A program made the translations under genes and the position numbers. 12,681 nucleotides of DNA, from assembly GCA_023229405.1 (NCBI GenBank), contig JALNZH010000078.1:1-12681 (forward strand). The letters run 5' to 3'. Under the pieces are notes generated by a model. It saw nothing but the letters and a program-made list of their open reading frames with translations. It ran no database searches and had not been told where the DNA came from. Below, one piece after another: positions 1 through 7,148 of this stretch; position 1 is the first letter of the stretch, and each line of letters opens with the position of its first letter. The stretch is from Bacteroidota bacterium (lineage in GTDB: Bacteria > Bacteroidota > Ignavibacteria > UBA10030 > UBA8401).

Positions 1-104
<104 letters not shown>

Positions 105-184
105 AATAAATTTCTTTATTTTCAACTTAGAGAATTTGTATAAATGAAACGTCTAGTTTTGACTTGTTGAGCCGTACACACAAA

Positions 185-197
185 TTTTCAAAGAACA
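185..197 (-). promoter_or_regulatory. boxA antitermination element in the 16S leader (downstream copy)
   Basis: The minus strand reads TGTTCTTTGAAAA, very close to the bacterial rRNA boxA consensus TGYTCTTTGAAAA bound by NusB/NusE during rRNA antitermination. It lies about 80 bases before the mature 16S end and 38 bases after the first base of the P2 -10 box, so it would be transcribed from both rRNA promoters. Confidence 0.8.
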
Positions 198-207
198 ATT
201 ACCGTCG

Positions 208-221
208 GTTTGTTTCCAAAC
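208..221 (-). other. Small GNRA-loop hairpin at the start of the P2 rRNA transcript
   Basis: The minus strand reads GTTTG-GAAA-CAAAC, a perfect 5-bp stem closed by a GAAA tetraloop. It sits just after the predicted start site of the P2 rRNA transcript (about position 223), so it would lie at the very 5' end of that RNA. A 5-bp stem is short and could be chance. Confidence 0.35.
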
Positions 222-229
222 GGGTTACA

Positions 230-258
230 AATATAACACATTTATATCCGTTTGTCAA
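230..258 (-). promoter_or_regulatory. rRNA operon promoter P2 (proximal)
   Basis: The minus strand shows a consensus -35 TTGACA (253-258), a 17-base spacer and -10 TATATT (230-235). Transcription would start around 223 and run through the boxA at 185-197 into 16S. Together with P1 upstream this gives the tandem layout common for rRNA operons. Confidence 0.85.
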
Positions 259-274
259 CTACCTATTTTAACTT

Positions 275-287
275 TTCTCAAAGAACA
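275..287 (-). promoter_or_regulatory. Second boxA-like element, between rRNA promoters P1 and P2
   Basis: The minus strand reads TGTTCTTTGAGAA, one base different from the downstream boxA (185-197). It lies 34 bases after the first base of the P1 -10 box, nearly the same spacing as the second copy has from P2. Only transcripts begun at P1 would carry it. Confidence 0.65.
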
Positions 288-315
288 TTTCTTCGTGTTT
301 CATTGAAGAGTTTCT

Positions 316-344
316 AATATAGCATATGATCACCGATAAGTCAA
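316..344 (-). promoter_or_regulatory. rRNA operon promoter P1 (distal)
   Basis: The minus strand has -35 TTGACT (339-344), a 17-base spacer and -10 TATATT (316-321), with A/T-rich sequence just upstream (345-385) that could act as an UP element. It has the same spacing and the same -10 hexamer as P2, so the rRNA operon has two strong promoters about 86 bases apart. Confidence 0.8.
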
Positions 345-434
345 GTTTTTCCTCTTCATGTTCATTAATATTCTTTAAGAATTCTCTCTCTGCCGCTTGC
401 TCAAACAGTAAATCAGATGATTCTCTCCTATTCA

Positions 435-463
435 TTGCATGGATAAAGAACGATCCATATATT
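435..463 (+). promoter_or_regulatory. Promoter of the waaA-priA unit, divergent from the rRNA promoters
   Basis: The plus strand has TTGCAT (435-440), exactly 17 bases, then TATATT (458-463), the same -10 hexamer as both rRNA promoters. Predicted initiation near 470 leaves a 5' leader of only about 16 bases before the ATG at 486. The -10 box overlaps an in-frame TTG at 462, which argues against that codon as the waaA start. Confidence 0.65.
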
Positions 464-485
464 GGTGCACACTATCTTCCTTCCT

Positions 486-1763
486 ATGAATACCTATTTG
501 ATCGCTTACAATATCATCGTTATTCCGCTGCTCTGGTGTGTATTTTATTTCGGAGGATTTGTTAATAAAAAAATCCGGCGCGGAATTGATGGGCGTACAC
601 ATCTTTTTCGTGATCTTCACAACCAAATCAAAAAACTGAACGGTACGGCACGCTTTTGGTTTCATGCTTCATCGCTTGGGGAATTTGAACAGGCAAAGCC
701 AATCATCGCCGAAATCAAAAAACTCCACCCGCAGGTGGATATTATTGCCACTTTTTTTTCTCCGTCCGGATTTGAAAATTCTAAAAACTACAAACTTGCC
801 AATATCATCTCATACATTCCGTTTGATTCGATACGGAATGTTACTGCGTTTATTGAATTGATCAAACCGGATGTTGCTATTATGGTACGATATGATATCT
901 GGCCAAATATGATCTATGCATTACAGAAACGTGCCATCCCCATCGTGATTGCGAATGCAACAATGAAGGACGATTCGCTGCGCATGATTCCCCTCTTCCG
1001 TCAATTTCATCGCTCATTGTATAATTGCTTTACCCAAATTTTAACTGTCTCTCAAAATGATGAGCGTGCATTTCGGAATTTCGGTACAACTGTTCCTGTC
1101 ATTGACGCTATCGGCGATACACGGTTCGACCAGGTAATGTTGCGCAGCATTGATGCACGCCAAAAACATTTGCTATCGGATGCAATCATCGGACAGAAAA
1201 AAATTTTCGTCGTAGGACAAAGCTGGGGAGAAGATGACGATGTTATTGTGCCGGTGCTTCGAACACTTCAACGATATGAAAAATCACTGCTCACCATCAT
1301 CGTTCCACATGAGCCGACTGTAGAACATCTGGAAGCACTGGAAGCGAAACTCGAAGGAATAATTTCATTCAAACGATTTTCTGAAATGAATACCTATCAG
1401 CAAGAGAAGGTAATTCTGATTGACAGTATCGGTGTACTCGTTGCACTTTATCAATACGCGCATGTGGTCTATATCGGAGGAAGTTTTCGGCAGGGAATCC
1501 ATAATGTTCTGGAACCTGCTGTGTTCGGCGTTCCAGTGATTTATGGTCCGAAACACACAAATTCACAGGAGGCGGTCGAATTAGCGAAACGCGGCGGCGG
1601 ATTTGTTGTTGAGCAGGAACGAGATTTATATCGTACGCTCCGTTCTTTGTTGGAAAATCCCGATGCGCGAAGCATCGCTGGTTCGATTTCCGAGTGCTTC
1701 GTGCGGGAACATTGCGGTGCGACAGAACGAATTCTACAGTATCTTCAACCATACCTGAAATAA
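486..1763 (+). CDS. waaA: 3-deoxy-D-manno-octulosonic acid (Kdo) transferase
   Basis: Family GT30 enzyme that transfers Kdo from CMP-Kdo to lipid A precursor at the cytoplasmic face of the inner membrane, a core step of lipopolysaccharide synthesis. From the ATG at 486 the protein is 425 residues, normal for the family. Visible features are an N-terminal hydrophobic anchor (about 5-23); the HASSLGE motif (60-66), whose Glu66 matches the proposed catalytic base; YDIWPN (136-141), the counterpart of ELWPN; and the C-terminal GT-B nucleotide-sugar signature with GGSF (331-334) and HNVLEP (339-344). The reading frame extends to a TTG at 462, but that codon lies inside the promoter -10 box, and residue 1 at 486 starts the anchor cleanly. 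There is no Shine-Dalgarno. Its stop is followed directly by the priA start. The function is assigned from motifs; whether it adds one or two Kdo residues cannot be told. Confidence 0.93.
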   Translation: MNTYLIAYNIIVIPLLWCVFYFGGFVNKKIRRGIDGRTHLFRDLHNQIKKLNGTARFWFHASSLGEFEQAKPIIAEIKKLHPQVDIIATFFSPSGFENSKNYKLANIISYIPFDSIRNVTAFIELIKPDVAIMVRYDIWPNMIYALQKRAIPIVIANATMKDDSLRMIPLFRQFHRSLYNCFTQILTVSQNDERAFRNFGTTVPVIDAIGDTRFDQVMLRSIDARQKHLLSDAIIGQKKIFVVGQSWGEDDDVIVPVLRTLQRYEKSLLTIIVPHEPTVEHLEALEAKLEGIISFKRFSEMNTYQQEKVILIDSIGVLVALYQYAHVVYIGGSFRQGIHNVLEPAVFGVPVIYGPKHTNSQEAVELAKRGGGFVVEQERDLYRTLRSLLENPDARSIAGSISECFVREHCGATERILQYLQPYLK

Positions 1764-4253
1764 ATGAACACATCGCTTGCCGATGTTGCGCTTCCAGTTC
1801 CTTTGCCGCAACTTTTTACATACAGTATCCCCGCTCATTTAGCATCCGTTATCGCCCGCGGCACTGGTGTTATAGTACCGTTCGGACGGAAAATACTCAC
1901 TGGCATTGTCGTCGATTTTCCGCAAACCAAACCGGCGGTAGTTATTAAAACAATCTCGGATGTTGCCGATCTTCAACCGATGGTCAACGTCGAAGACTTG
2001 CAACTTGCACGCTGGATCTCGGAGTATTATCATGCACCGCTTGGTGAAACAATGAGATTGTTCCTTCCACCCGGGTTCGGCCATACTAGCAAACGGATCA
2101 TAACATTATCTGAATCATATTCCGAATTAATGACATTTACCGGACAACAGCAAAAAGTCATCAACTGCATCCAGAACGGAGCGACAACAATCCGTCAATT
2201 GGAAAAAGCAACGGGAATTAAAAATCTGTATGCAATCATCAGGGATCTTTCACTGTCCGGTGCCATTGCGATGACCGAACAACGTGCAAAAAAAACTTCG
2301 GCAAAGAAATTGTGGTACTTCACCAGAATATCTGATGAAGCTTCTGTCGAATTCAGGGGTAACAAACAGCGGGAGGCGTGGAACACAATCTTATCATTGG
2401 AAAATTTGGAGTACGAAACAACTCTGTTCTTGAAAACATACAAATCTACTCTGGCAACCTTGCGTTCACTTGCTACAAAACATTTGATTTCGATCTATCA
2501 AAAAGAGGTTGAGCGCCGGGAAATTTTTACTGTGGATGAACACACGGCAAAGAGTCTCACAATTCGTATGAACAACACACAAGAAGAGTGCGTCAATGCG
2601 ATCACTGCTCAGTTCGAAACATCAACTCAAAAGACATTTTTGCTTCATGGAATCACCGGAAGCGGAAAAACACAGGTGTACATCGAATCGATCCGGCGGA
2701 TACTGGAACGGGGGAAAACGGCAATCGTATTGATTCCGGAAATTTCACTGACGCCCCAAACTGTAAAACGATTTCAGGTTCATTTTGGAAATAATGTCGT
2801 ATGGATGCACAGCAGAATGTCCGACGGCGAACGCCATGACGCGTGGAGATCCATACGGGCAGGAATGTATTCGATCGTGATAGGGCCACGCTCCGCACTG
2901 TTTGCACCGTTGAAAAATATAGGACTGATCATCGTCGATGAAGAGCATGAATCTTCTTATAAACAATTTGATGCCAGTCCTCGGTACAATGCCAGAGATG
3001 TCGCAATCGTTCGATCTGCTGCATACCGCGCTGTGGTAGTGCTCGGATCAGCTACGCCATCCATTGAATCCTATGCTAATGCATTGCAGGGACGATATAC
3101 GCTACTAACCCTGCCAGAACGGGCGGATAATGCCGTACTTCCGCCGGTAACAATTGTGAATATGGTAGACGAACGGAAACGGTTGTTTGCCGATGCAAAG
3201 ATGAAAGCAAAAGAACTCGGGAAAAAAGCATTCGACAATCTCTCCCGCAGTATTTCTCCCCTGCTCGAATCGAAAATCCGGGACAGACTTGAAAAAAAAG
3301 AAGGAATCATCCTATTACAAAATAGACGGGGGTTTGCACCGTTTATAGAATGCACTTCCTGCGGTCATGTGGAACAATGCGATCACTGTAATGTGACCAT
3401 GACATATCATGCCACGAAAAAACATATGCGGTGTCATTATTGCGGCAAAGTGAAACCGCCGCCGACTGTTTGTCCTCAGTGCGGAGGATTTGAGTTTTCC
3501 ATGAGCGGTTTCGGTACACAACGGGTGGAGCAGGAACTAACATCACTCTTCCCCACCGCCATTGTTTCACGAATGGATATGGACACGACTTCGCAAAAAG
3601 GATCACATGAAAAGATTCTTCGGCACTTCGGCGAAGGAGGGGCGAATATTCTGCTCGGGACACAAATGGTTGCTAAAGGGTTAGACTTTCCGAGAGTAAC
3701 GCTGGTAGGTGTAATTTCCGCCGACACACAAATGATGCTGCCGGATTTCCGTTCTGCAGAAAAGACTTTTCAACTTCTCACACAAGTGGCTGGTCGAGCA
3801 GGCCGCAGCACGCTTGCCGGCGAAGTTGTCATCCAGACCTCACAACCAAAGCACTATGCGTTGAAATATGTACAGGAACATGATTTTGTGGGATTTTATA
3901 CAGAGGAAGTCGAATATCGCCGATCAATCAACTACCCACCGTTCTCACGCATTATCGTGATAGAATTTAAAGGAAAGAATGAATCGGCAGTAGAACGGCT
4001 CGCACAAGAAGCGGGAAAGCGGCTTTTTACTTTGTTGAAGCGTGAATTTATTCTCGGTCCGTCACCAGCCGTCCTTTCAAAAATAAAGAATGATTATCGC
4101 TGGCAGATCATTATCAAAGCAAGCAAAGAACTGGATCAAAATGGAACACGCGCCAGGCATTCCGCGGCGCGTGTTGCAATGGAGTTACAATCATCTGCAA
4201 TAAAACAAAATGTGAAAATTATCGTCGATGTCGATCCAACGGGAATTTTGTAA
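1764..4253 (+). CDS. priA: Primosomal replication-restart helicase PriA
   Basis: Superfamily 2 3'-to-5' DNA helicase that recognises abandoned replication forks and reloads the replicative helicase. The 829-residue protein carries the full family plan: an N-terminal 3'-DNA-end binding region (about 1-105) and a winged-helix-like segment (about 125-260); Walker A GITGSGKT (296-303); Walker B with DEEH (392-395); motif III GSATPS (428-433); and eight zinc-binding cysteines in four pairs (530/533, 539/542, 557/560, 570/573). Helicase motif V is GTQMVAKGLDFP (632-643) and motif VI is QVAGRAGR (674-681). No key residue is missing, so it should be active. The ATG follows the waaA stop with no gap (TAAATG) and no Shine-Dalgarno, which suggests translation coupled to waaA on one transcript. 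The 3' end abuts the stop codon of the opposing membrane-protein gene. Confidence 0.96.
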   Translation: MNTSLADVALPVPLPQLFTYSIPAHLASVIARGTGVIVPFGRKILTGIVVDFPQTKPAVVIKTISDVADLQPMVNVEDLQLARWISEYYHAPLGETMRLFLPPGFGHTSKRIITLSESYSELMTFTGQQQKVINCIQNGATTIRQLEKATGIKNLYAIIRDLSLSGAIAMTEQRAKKTSAKKLWYFTRISDEASVEFRGNKQREAWNTILSLENLEYETTLFLKTYKSTLATLRSLATKHLISIYQKEVERREIFTVDEHTAKSLTIRMNNTQEECVNAITAQFETSTQKTFLLHGITGSGKTQVYIESIRRILERGKTAIVLIPEISLTPQTVKRFQVHFGNNVVWMHSRMSDGERHDAWRSIRAGMYSIVIGPRSALFAPLKNIGLIIVDEEHESSYKQFDASPRYNARDVAIVRSAAYRAVVVLGSATPSIESYANALQGRYTLLTLPERADNAVLPPVTIVNMVDERKRLFADAKMKAKELGKKAFDNLSRSISPLLESKIRDRLEKKEGIILLQNRRGFAPFIECTSCGHVEQCDHCNVTMTYHATKKHMRCHYCGKVKPPPTVCPQCGGFEFSMSGFGTQRVEQELTSLFPTAIVSRMDMDTTSQKGSHEKILRHFGEGGANILLGTQMVAKGLDFPRVTLVGVISADTQMMLPDFRSAEKTFQLLTQVAGRAGRSTLAGEVVIQTSQPKHYALKYVQEHDFVGFYTEEVEYRRSINYPPFSRIIVIEFKGKNESAVERLAQEAGKRLFTLLKREFILGPSPAVLSKIKNDYRWQIIIKASKELDQNGTRARHSAARVAMELQSSAIKQNVKIIVDVDPTGIL

Positions 4254-5018
4254 TTACATTCCGAATCCGAAGTTTGCAAACACTTTAATCAGTGTCCACA
4301 CCAGCCATACACCACCCACTACGCCGAGTGATTTCCCGATCGTCGTATTCCATACCTTAGAGAGTCCAACGCCGACAACATACAGATTCCAAAACTCTAG
4401 AATATTCAGAGCCGCCAGCATCTTATGTTCTTTGTTTAACGGATCAAAATTGTCAATAAAGAGTACTGGACTTAATGAGGCATAGATTGAACCCATTGCG
4501 ACGACGATGATGATGGAGATGAGTGAGACTACTGCAGAAACGAAAAATGAAAGACCGTATACTTCCAGTATTTTCGAAAATGTCACCGTCGATTTCAGGA
4601 ACATTTTCCCAGCAGAAAAATACACCGTAGAATACGCAACAAGACTGAATCCAAGCACTATCACTAATACTATCGATCCGAAAATGAGAAACATCGGCGA
4701 TCCCGGTTTTGCCAGATTATTTTCCGTTGCGCTGTCTACTTGTTCCTGAGTCATTTTTCCTTCGGCTACACTTTTTTGCAATGCTTGATGTTGCGCATCA
4801 GACAACTGATCCTGGATGGCTGGTTGTGTGAATACCGTAAATGTAAACACAATGCCGACAATAATTGTTAAAATCAGAGGAATCGCCCAGTTGGATTGCT
4901 TAGGTTCTGTTCCAATAATACTTTGGTAAACTTCTCCCGGCGATGAAAGAATTCCGACAAATTTATCGCTCCAAGACATTTCAGTAGACGGTTCAGGTGT
5001 TTTGATTTCTTCTGGCAT
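4254..5018 (-). CDS. Yip1-family integral membrane protein of unknown role
   Basis: A 254-residue protein with a polar N-terminus, the segment FVGILSSPGEVYQSI (20-34), and about five hydrophobic spans (roughly 45-66, 108-136, 150-178, 203-220 and 230-249). A hydrophilic loop of about 40 residues, rich in Gln and Glu, separates spans 1 and 2. The SPGEVY opening, the span order and the late segment VGLSKVWN resemble bacterial YIP1-domain proteins, which are widespread and have no settled function. The start is well supported: the AAGGAG at 5026-5031 sits 7 bases before the ATG, and a near-consensus promoter lies upstream. Its TAA stop touches the priA TAA, so the two genes converge with no intergenic space. 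The family call rests on topology and motif likeness only; a generic multispan protein is the alternative. Confidence 0.75.
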   Translation of the reverse strand: MPEEIKTPEPSTEMSWSDKFVGILSSPGEVYQSIIGTEPKQSNWAIPLILTIIVGIVFTFTVFTQPAIQDQLSDAQHQALQKSVAEGKMTQEQVDSATENNLAKPGSPMFLIFGSIVLVIVLGFSLVAYSTVYFSAGKMFLKSTVTFSKILEVYGLSFFVSAVVSLISIIIVVAMGSIYASLSPVLFIDNFDPLNKEHKMLAALNILEFWNLYVVGVGLSKVWNTTIGKSLGVVGGVWLVWTLIKVFANFGFGM

Positions 5019-5025
5019 AACAGTG

Positions 5026-5031
5026 CTCCTT
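5026..5031 (-). promoter_or_regulatory. Shine-Dalgarno of the Yip1-family gene
   Basis: The minus strand reads AAGGAG followed by 7 bases and ATG. It is one of only two clear Shine-Dalgarno sequences in the window and fixes the start codon at 5018. Confidence 0.75.
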
Positions 5032-5061
5032 CTCTAGTGATGAGTGTGTACGTGCTGTGCA

Positions 5062-5090
5062 ATTGTAAGGAATGTATTGAGAAGTGTCAA
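5062..5090 (-). promoter_or_regulatory. Promoter of the Yip1-family gene
   Basis: The minus strand has TTGACA (5085-5090), 17 bases, then TACAAT (5062-5067): a perfect -35, optimal spacing and one mismatch in the -10. Initiation near 5055 gives a leader of about 37 bases. This suggests the gene is transcribed independently of glnS. Confidence 0.75.
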
Positions 5091-5172
5091 TGCAAGAATT
5101 GGGCGTCGGGGTATTAGACCCAAAAGAGAGTAAAAAAATAGGACTGCTCGGTGTGATTTCACCAACATTCTC

Positions 5173-5193
5173 AATTCTGTTTTGTTCAGAATT
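5173..5193 (-). other. Hairpin downstream of glnS, possible weak terminator or 3'-end stabiliser
   Basis: Shortly after the glnS stop the minus strand reads AATTCTG, a 7-base loop, then CAGAATT: a perfect 7-bp stem. No T tract follows directly; a run of seven T lies about 35 bases further on. It is therefore not a classical intrinsic terminator. Confidence 0.3.
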
Positions 5194-5214
5194 CATCCGA
5201 TGAACATTTTGATC

Positions 5215-6897
5215 TTACCGATATTTCTGTTCGATCTTCGCCCATGTGTCTTTTAGCGTTACAACTCTGTTAAACACTGGCGTACCGTTTGCACTGTCTT
5301 TCGGATCGACGGAAAAGTATCCAGTCCGTTCGAATTGAAATCCCTGCCCTGCTTCGGCATTGGCAAGCATCGGCTCCACTTTGCAATTTTTTAGAATTTG
5401 CAATGAACCGGAATTGAGATTCGACAAAAAATCTTTCCCTTCTTCTGTTTCATCGGGATTCTCTTTCACAAACAGCCGATCATACAACCGCACTTCAACA
5501 TCTTTTGCATGTGCTGCAGAAATCCAATGGACGGTTGCTTTTACTTTACGATTGGCACCAGCCATTCCACTTTTGGTGTCTGGATCATATGTACAATGTA
5601 CTTCAATAACATTGCCCTGATCATCTTTCACCACCGATTCACATTTAATGATATATGCGTATTTAAGGCGGACTTCCATTCCCGGTGAAAGACGGTAATA
5701 TTTCGGTGGAGGAACTTCCTTAAAATCATCCTGGTCTATGAATAATTCTCTGCTGAATGGAACTGAACGAGTACCTGATGCTTCATCCTCGGGATTATTT
5801 ACGGCGTGGCAATCTTCTGTTTTTCCCTCGGGATAATTTGTAAGTACCAGTTTCAACGGATTCAACACTGCCATGGCGCGCTGTGAATGCTTGTTCAGAT
5901 CTTCGCGTATGCTGTATTCCAGCAGTGAAACATCGATCGTACTATCCCTTTTCGCCACTCCGATCATATCGCAAAAATTAATGATAGAAGCTGACGTATA
6001 ACCGCGGCGGCGGAATCCGGCGATTGTCGGCATGCGGGGATCGTCCCATCCGGTCACATGTTTTTCTTCAACAAGTTTCAGCAACTTCCTTTTGCTAAGT
6101 ACCGTGAAGCTCAGGTTCAACCGGGCAAATTCTATTTGTTGAGGATGATACACTTCCAGTTCATTCAAATACCAATCATACAGAGGACGATGATTTTCAA
6201 ACTCTAGCGTGCAAATGGAATGTGTAATCTTTTCAATCGAATCTTCGATTCCGTGCGCCCAGTCATACGTAGGATAGACGCACCACGTGTTTCCCTGGCG
6301 GTGATGTTCGTCGTGAACAATTCTGTACATTACCGGATCACGCAAATTAATATTCGGTGACATCATATCTATCTTTGCGCGCAGAGTTTTTGTTCCGTTG
6401 GAATATTCTCCATTTTTCATGCGCGCAAACAGATCCAGGTTCTCTTCAGCACTCCTGTTTCGGTATGGACTTTCTTTTCCCGGCTCCGTTAATGTTCCAC
6501 GGGTTAATCGCATCTCATCGGCATTCAGATCGCAGACAAATGCTTTCCCTTTTTTGATCAACGTCACGGCGAAATTATACATCTGCTCGAAATAATCCGA
6601 TGCATAGAACAATCGGTCCTCAAAATTCCCGCCAAGCCATTTCACGTCTTCGATGATCGAGTCGACATATTCCTGCTCTTCTTTTGACGGATTGGTATCG
6701 TCAAATCGCAGGTTGAACTTTCCCTGAAAGTCTTTAGCAATGCCTGCATTCAGACAGATTGATTTTGCATGGCCAATGTGGAGATATCCGTTCGGTTCCG
6801 GGGGAAACCGTGTGTGAACACGTCTTTGAAACTTGTTGGTTTTCAAATCATCATTAATGATGTCGCGGATAAAATCAGATTTTTCTTTTTCTTCCAT
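5215..6897 (-). CDS. glnS: Glutaminyl-tRNA synthetase
   Basis: Class I aminoacyl-tRNA synthetase that charges tRNA-Gln with glutamine and ATP in the cytoplasm. The 560 residues match the usual bacterial length of about 550. Visible features are PPEPNGYLHIGHAKS with HIGH at 40-43; FDDTNP (65-70); YPTYDWAHGIEDS (208-220); LEFENHRPLYDWYL (231-244), which separates GlnRS from the related GluRS; and TVLSKRK (265-271), the KMSKS-equivalent loop. The C-terminal half (about 340-560) is the two-beta-barrel anticodon-binding region. Its presence implies direct glutaminylation, rather than sole reliance on GluRS mischarging and the GatCAB amidotransferase. The ATG at 6897 has no clear Shine-Dalgarno or strong promoter upstream; the preceding 50 bases are A/T rich. 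The neighbours are unrelated in function, so it is probably transcribed alone. Confidence 0.97.
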   Translation of the reverse strand: MEEKEKSDFIRDIINDDLKTNKFQRRVHTRFPPEPNGYLHIGHAKSICLNAGIAKDFQGKFNLRFDDTNPSKEEQEYVDSIIEDVKWLGGNFEDRLFYASDYFEQMYNFAVTLIKKGKAFVCDLNADEMRLTRGTLTEPGKESPYRNRSAEENLDLFARMKNGEYSNGTKTLRAKIDMMSPNINLRDPVMYRIVHDEHHRQGNTWCVYPTYDWAHGIEDSIEKITHSICTLEFENHRPLYDWYLNELEVYHPQQIEFARLNLSFTVLSKRKLLKLVEEKHVTGWDDPRMPTIAGFRRRGYTSASIINFCDMIGVAKRDSTIDVSLLEYSIREDLNKHSQRAMAVLNPLKLVLTNYPEGKTEDCHAVNNPEDEASGTRSVPFSRELFIDQDDFKEVPPPKYYRLSPGMEVRLKYAYIIKCESVVKDDQGNVIEVHCTYDPDTKSGMAGANRKVKATVHWISAAHAKDVEVRLYDRLFVKENPDETEEGKDFLSNLNSGSLQILKNCKVEPMLANAEAGQGFQFERTGYFSVDPKDSANGTPVFNRVVTLKDTWAKIEQKYR

Positions 6898-7028
6898 AAT
6901 AGATAAAATACAAAAAAGTGGTGATTATCGGAAGGGAATAGTATGTGTCTCTTCCACCACTACGAGATGACCGAAACAGTTCGTGGTAGACCTGATGGTG
7001 TTTGTGAATATGGTGCCCGGTAAGTAAT

Positions 7029-7073
7029 GGGATCGCTTGATCCCGATAAATAGCATCGGGACTCGCAATAACA
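7029..7073 (-). repeat. Degenerate GTCATTGCGAG-type palindromic repeat
   Basis: The minus strand reads GTTATTGCGAG, then TCCCGAT, a 7-base loop and ATCGGGA (arms 7041-7047 and 7055-7061), then a GCGATCCC tail. I recall very similar short palindromes, starting GTCATTGCGAG and carrying a hairpin and a GCAATCTC-like tail, as dispersed intergenic repeats in Ignavibacteria-like and other bacterial genomes. That comparison is from memory. The hairpin is read directly. Confidence 0.5.
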
Positions 7074-7100
7074 AGGTAAAGACATCTTGTCCAAAACAAA

Positions 7101-7122
7101 AAGGCGGACATGTGTCCGCCTT
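7101..7122 (-). terminator. Rho-independent terminator of the T9SS surface-protein gene
   Basis: A near-perfect, GC-rich inverted repeat: AAGGCGGAC (7101-7109) pairs with GTCCGCCTT (7114-7122) around an ATGT loop. On the minus strand the stem is followed by TTTTTGTTTT, a good termination tract, 27 bases past the stop of the 872-residue gene. The plus-strand tail (TTTCTTGTT) is poorer but could allow some bidirectional activity. Confidence 0.88.
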
Positions 7123-7148
7123 TCTTGTTATACCAATGGAACTTCGAC

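Noticed and set aside
105..485. A tRNA gene or small RNA next to the rRNA leader
   Set aside because: No cloverleaf or T-arm signature is visible; the stretch is fully explained by promoters, boxA elements and A/T-rich leader.
326..565. Plus-strand open frame of 79 codons upstream of and overlapping waaA
   Set aside because: It covers the rRNA P1 promoter and the waaA promoter, has low-complexity Ser/Phe content, and runs into waaA in another frame.
1369..1773. Minus-strand open frame of 134 codons opposite the end of waaA
   Set aside because: It lies wholly antisense to a well-supported gene and has no recognisable domain, ribosome site or promoter.
4993..5196. Minus-strand open frame of 67 codons between glnS and the Yip1-family gene
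   Set aside because: It contains the near-consensus promoter and Shine-Dalgarno of the Yip1-family gene and overlaps its start in another frame.
6875..7111. Minus-strand open frame of 78 codons upstream of glnS
   Set aside because: It begins inside the terminator hairpin, spans the palindromic repeat, and overlaps the glnS start. The composition is not protein-like.
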